The notes under the pieces: model-generated
What the model saw: only the letters and a program-made list of their open reading frames with translations
Told to the model about the DNA's origin: nothing
Databases searched by the model: none
Part shown: one piece after another, positions 62,009 to 64,000 of the stretch
Layout of the letters: the number at the start of each line of letters is the position of its first letter
How positions within the stretch are numbered: position 1 is the first letter of the stretch
Program-made: the position numbers and the translations under genes
From: Marivita sp. S6314
GTDB taxonomy: Bacteria > Pseudomonadota > Alphaproteobacteria > Rhodobacterales > Rhodobacteraceae
Direction: 5' to 3'
Assembly (NCBI RefSeq): GCF_023015985.1
Contig: NZ_JALKAO010000003.1
Location: 558,001-622,000 of the forward strand
DNA: 64,000 nucleotides

Positions 62009-63010
62009 TTACTGGAGGAACTCCGTTTTCGACAGGCGGGCGCGACATTCGGTTGGTGTCATCTCGAATGTCTTGTGGAAGACGCGGTTGAAGTAGGAAA
62101 TGTCATTGAACCCGCAATCCAGCGCGATCCATCCGATTTGATGATCCCGAAGGCGCGGGTCGGTTAACCTTTCCCACGCGGTTTCCAGCCGAACGTCGCG
62201 CAGCAAGGTGGAAAAGGTGGTCCCGCTTTCCGCCAGAATCTTGCGAATGTAGCTTTCCGAGACATGCATCGACCGGACGAGATCGGCCATCCGGTAATCC
62301 GGGTTGCAGGCGTTGCGCCGGATTTCGGCGCGCGCATGTTCAAGGCGGGCCGCCCGGATGCCGTGTTCCTGCGCATGGTGCCAGGCATCGCGATGCGCGC
62401 CGATGGCAAGGGCGGCGAGGTCAAGAAGATGATCCTGCACGACCGGTCCCAGATCCGCACTGAGCGGTGTCGCGGTGTTCATGATGGACTGGCAATACCC
62501 CAGCAGAAGCCGGAGCGTCTGATCCGCGTGCGGCACAACGCTGATGGACAGCCGGTCGACGTCTGCGAGGCGGCTGGACAATCGATCCACCGGCAAAGCC
62601 AATGTCACGAAGTGACCCGGCTTCATCCGGGTCTGACCGATTTCGTTCGAGCGCCGCACAAGACACGCGCCCGGCTGTACGGTTTCATCGAACGATCCCA
62701 GTTCGGCGCGGATGACGCGGGTGCGGGGGATCAGCAGCACAATATTGTCATTGCCATCCTGAAGCAGAGTTTTTGTCCGGGCAAAGGCCATCGAACTGAT
62801 GTCGCCAACGCCGATGGACGCGTCACCAAGCATCTGGAACGTGGCGTCGTAGTGCAGGGGATCGTCGTCGAGCGGTTCCATGTCCAGTCGGACAAACTTC
62901 TGTCCGAACTCTTCCCGCCAAAGCGCAATGCGATCGGGCGCAGGAATGGTGTCCGTTGAAAAACGAAAACGGGGCGTTGGGAAAACGCGGATTTCGGCAT
63001 GTGAATTCAT
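62009..63010 (-). CDS. AraC-family transcriptional regulator
   Basis: A 333-residue regulator. Residues ~1-200 form an AraC-binding-like (AraC_binding_2) sensor domain; the C-terminal ~100 residues are the double HTH, including HVSESYIRKILAESGTTFST and IGWIALDCGFNDISYFNRVF, the family signature. The start 63010 (MNSHAEIRV) is favoured over the upstream TTG. Effector unknown. A 55-bp gap separates it from the convergent DeoR gene. Confidence 0.9.
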   Translation of the reverse strand: MNSHAEIRVFPTPRFRFSTDTIPAPDRIALWREEFGQKFVRLDMEPLDDDPLHYDATFQMLGDASIGVGDISSMAFARTKTLLQDGNDNIVLLIPRTRVIRAELGSFDETVQPGACLVRRSNEIGQTRMKPGHFVTLALPVDRLSSRLADVDRLSISVVPHADQTLRLLLGYCQSIMNTATPLSADLGPVVQDHLLDLAALAIGAHRDAWHHAQEHGIRAARLEHARAEIRRNACNPDYRMADLVRSMHVSESYIRKILAESGTTFSTLLRDVRLETAWERLTDPRLRDHQIGWIALDCGFNDISYFNRVFHKTFEMTPTECRARLSKTEFLQ

Positions 63011-63155
63011 TGCAATACAAGTGTCCAAAAAGCTTTGGCCCACCAAGGATGCGCGAATAAACCCATACTTGGCAGGCTCTATTCAATGCCGAACGATACC
63101 ATCTTTGTCCTGACTCGTCCAAGCTGGAATATCGCGCCGTCCAAGCGGATACGGA

Positions 63156-63196
63156 GCATCCTGATAGGATGCACCCCATACGCGTTCCGAAACGCG
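63156..63196. promoter_or_regulatory. two adjacent perfect inverted repeats
   Basis: GCATCCT-GAT-AGGATGC (63156-63172) and CGCGTT-CCGA-AACGCG (63181-63196) lie between the divergent AraC gene and the exported protein gene at 63232. Operators or leader hairpins; not assigned. Confidence 0.45.
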
Positions 63197-63231
63197 CAAA
63201 ACGCACCGCATTTTTTGAGATGGAGAGAAAC

Positions 63232-63732
63232 ATGCCGAATAATGTCTCACGACGTTTTGTGGGTCTGTCACTTGTGGTTGCAGCAACCATTCTTTGGACC
63301 GCGCCAGTACATGCTGCGGACCCGAAAAAGACGGGTGAGCAGATCTACCAGATCTATGTCGACACGATGTCCCGGTCCAACGCGGTCCTTGCCGACACAC
63401 CAGCTCCGTCGCCCGAAATCGCGGCTCAGCTTGATGCCATCAAGGAGGACGCCATTACCGAACTCGTCGCCCTTGGGCGGGACGTTGCTGACATGAGCGA
63501 TGCTGATCGTGCAACGGTCGAAGCTGTGGTCAGCAGTTCGGTGTCATCCATTCACCGCAATTCGGATACCAAGCAGGTCTATGCCGACTATCAGGCGGTG
63601 TGGGGCGCATATGTTGGCGGCGACCGGGATTTCTTTGACAGGATCAAATCGCTCAATATCCTGACACAATATGCGTTTTTTGATCTGCTGCGGAAACAGG
63701 CCCCGAAAGAGGCGGATCGGCTTGGCGTTTGA
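63232..63732 (+). CDS. exported protein of unknown function
   Basis: A 166-residue protein with a signal peptide (SRRFVGLSLVVAATILW, cleavage near residue 28 after VHAA). The mature part is helical and acidic (SPEIAAQLDAIKEDAITELV, SIHRNSDTKQVYADYQAVWG). No family recognised. ATG 63232 has GGAGAG upstream. A periplasmic role is inferred. The downstream, window-edge gene starts 46 bp later with its own strong ribosome-binding site. Confidence 0.78.
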   Translation: MPNNVSRRFVGLSLVVAATILWTAPVHAADPKKTGEQIYQIYVDTMSRSNAVLADTPAPSPEIAAQLDAIKEDAITELVALGRDVADMSDADRATVEAVVSSSVSSIHRNSDTKQVYADYQAVWGAYVGGDRDFFDRIKSLNILTQYAFFDLLRKQAPKEADRLGV

Positions 63733-63778
63733 TGCAGGAGACGTGACAAACGTGCGCACGGGGGGAGGAGGTGACCTC

Positions 63779-64000
63779 TTGTGGAATAGGGCGCTGCCTA
63801 AGGGTGTGCTGACAGTGTGGCGGCGTGCTTGCGTCGCGGCCCTGATGGGCGTTTGTGCCATCCCGGTCCAAGCCTTGGGTCTGGATGATCTGGTGCCGTC
63901 CGCGCCGAGTGATGGCGCGTGTTGGGACCACAGTTATTCGGATGCACACCTGTCGCGCCATCCCAAGCAAAAGGTCACTGAAATTCGGTTCCATTTGCAG
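63779..64000 (+). CDS. exported protein, N-terminal part (cut by window end)
   Basis: The first 74 residues of a gene running off the window. TTG at 63779 is chosen because GGAGGAGG lies 6-7 bases upstream and no ATG fits; the first ATG in frame is internal to the signal sequence. A hydrophobic N-terminus (ACVAALMGVCAIPVQALG) is a signal peptide, then LDDLVPSAPSDGACWDHSYS. No family can be assigned from this fragment. Confidence 0.6.
   Translation, partial: MWNRALPKGVLTVWRRACVAALMGVCAIPVQALGLDDLVPSAPSDGACWDHSYSDAHLSRHPKQKVTEIRFHLQ

Overview
The window is chromosomal DNA of an alphaproteobacterium, most likely Rhodobacterales (Roseobacter group). This is inferred from gene content and protein style: a DUF3572 + HAD pair, a PleD-like cyclase, an H-NOX/GGDEF pair, a ProXWV importer next to a GcvT-type FAD dehydrogenase, non-pyrrolysine MttB, and a GTTC-N7-GTTC LexA box of the alphaproteobacterial type. 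No 16S or marker phylogeny was possible, so the genus is not claimed.

Layout. 1-6.8 kb is core: pyruvate kinase 3' end, rpmI-rplT, a tandem OmpA-domain protein, pheS-pheT. 6.9-16.8 kb is mixed housekeeping: LysR/methyltransferase, ytoQ, mscL, GST, ald with its divergent Lrp-type regulator and a 15-bp palindrome between them, an FKBP isomerase, metG, an MFS transporter and an SOS-boxed imuA-like gene. 16.9-25.7 kb holds modABC, an aldo-keto reductase, an AMACR-type racemase, an XRE regulator divergent from a fatty acid desaturase, a DMT permease, a Nudix hydrolase and DUF983. 25.9-35.1 kb is rich in signalling and envelope functions: an EF-hand protein, an ECF sigma operon, a degenerate-receiver diguanylate cyclase, DUF3572/HAD, MttB, an H-NOX-like protein without the usual heme ligand plus its cyclase, and a BON-MscS channel. 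tRNA-Gln at 35.1 kb is followed by an HNH endonuclease gene with a potentially structured flank and a decayed IS3-family element.

37.1-48 kb is an accessory catabolic region. Ribokinase, nucleoside hydrolase, an ABC ATPase, a fused two-domain permease and a frameshifted substrate-binding protein lie on one strand. A flavin monooxygenase is next, then a divergent Rid protein + DUF1028 hydrolase, a LysR regulator and an M20 deacylase. Three copies of one 15-bp palindrome (TTAGG-N5-CCTAA) stand before the importer and in the monooxygenase/Rid intergenic region, so these units probably form one regulon. 48.5-52.7 kb has small orphan proteins, a secreted protein with a sevenfold cysteine repeat, and a DUF1611/DgcN-like protein coupled to an alanine/ornithine-racemase-type PLP enzyme. 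52.8-62 kb is a quaternary-amine locus: ProX, ProV, a fused ProW, a choline-kinase-like phosphotransferase and a dimethylglycine/sarcosine-dehydrogenase-like enzyme, divergent from an inositol-monophosphatase-family phosphatase and a DeoR regulator. The window ends with an AraC regulator and two exported proteins, the last one cut by the window edge.

The best candidates for undescribed biology are the TTAGG-N5-CCTAA regulon, the DgcN-like/PLP-racemase pair, the H-NOX-like protein lacking His and YxSxR, and the kinase/phosphatase pair bracketing a betaine-type importer.
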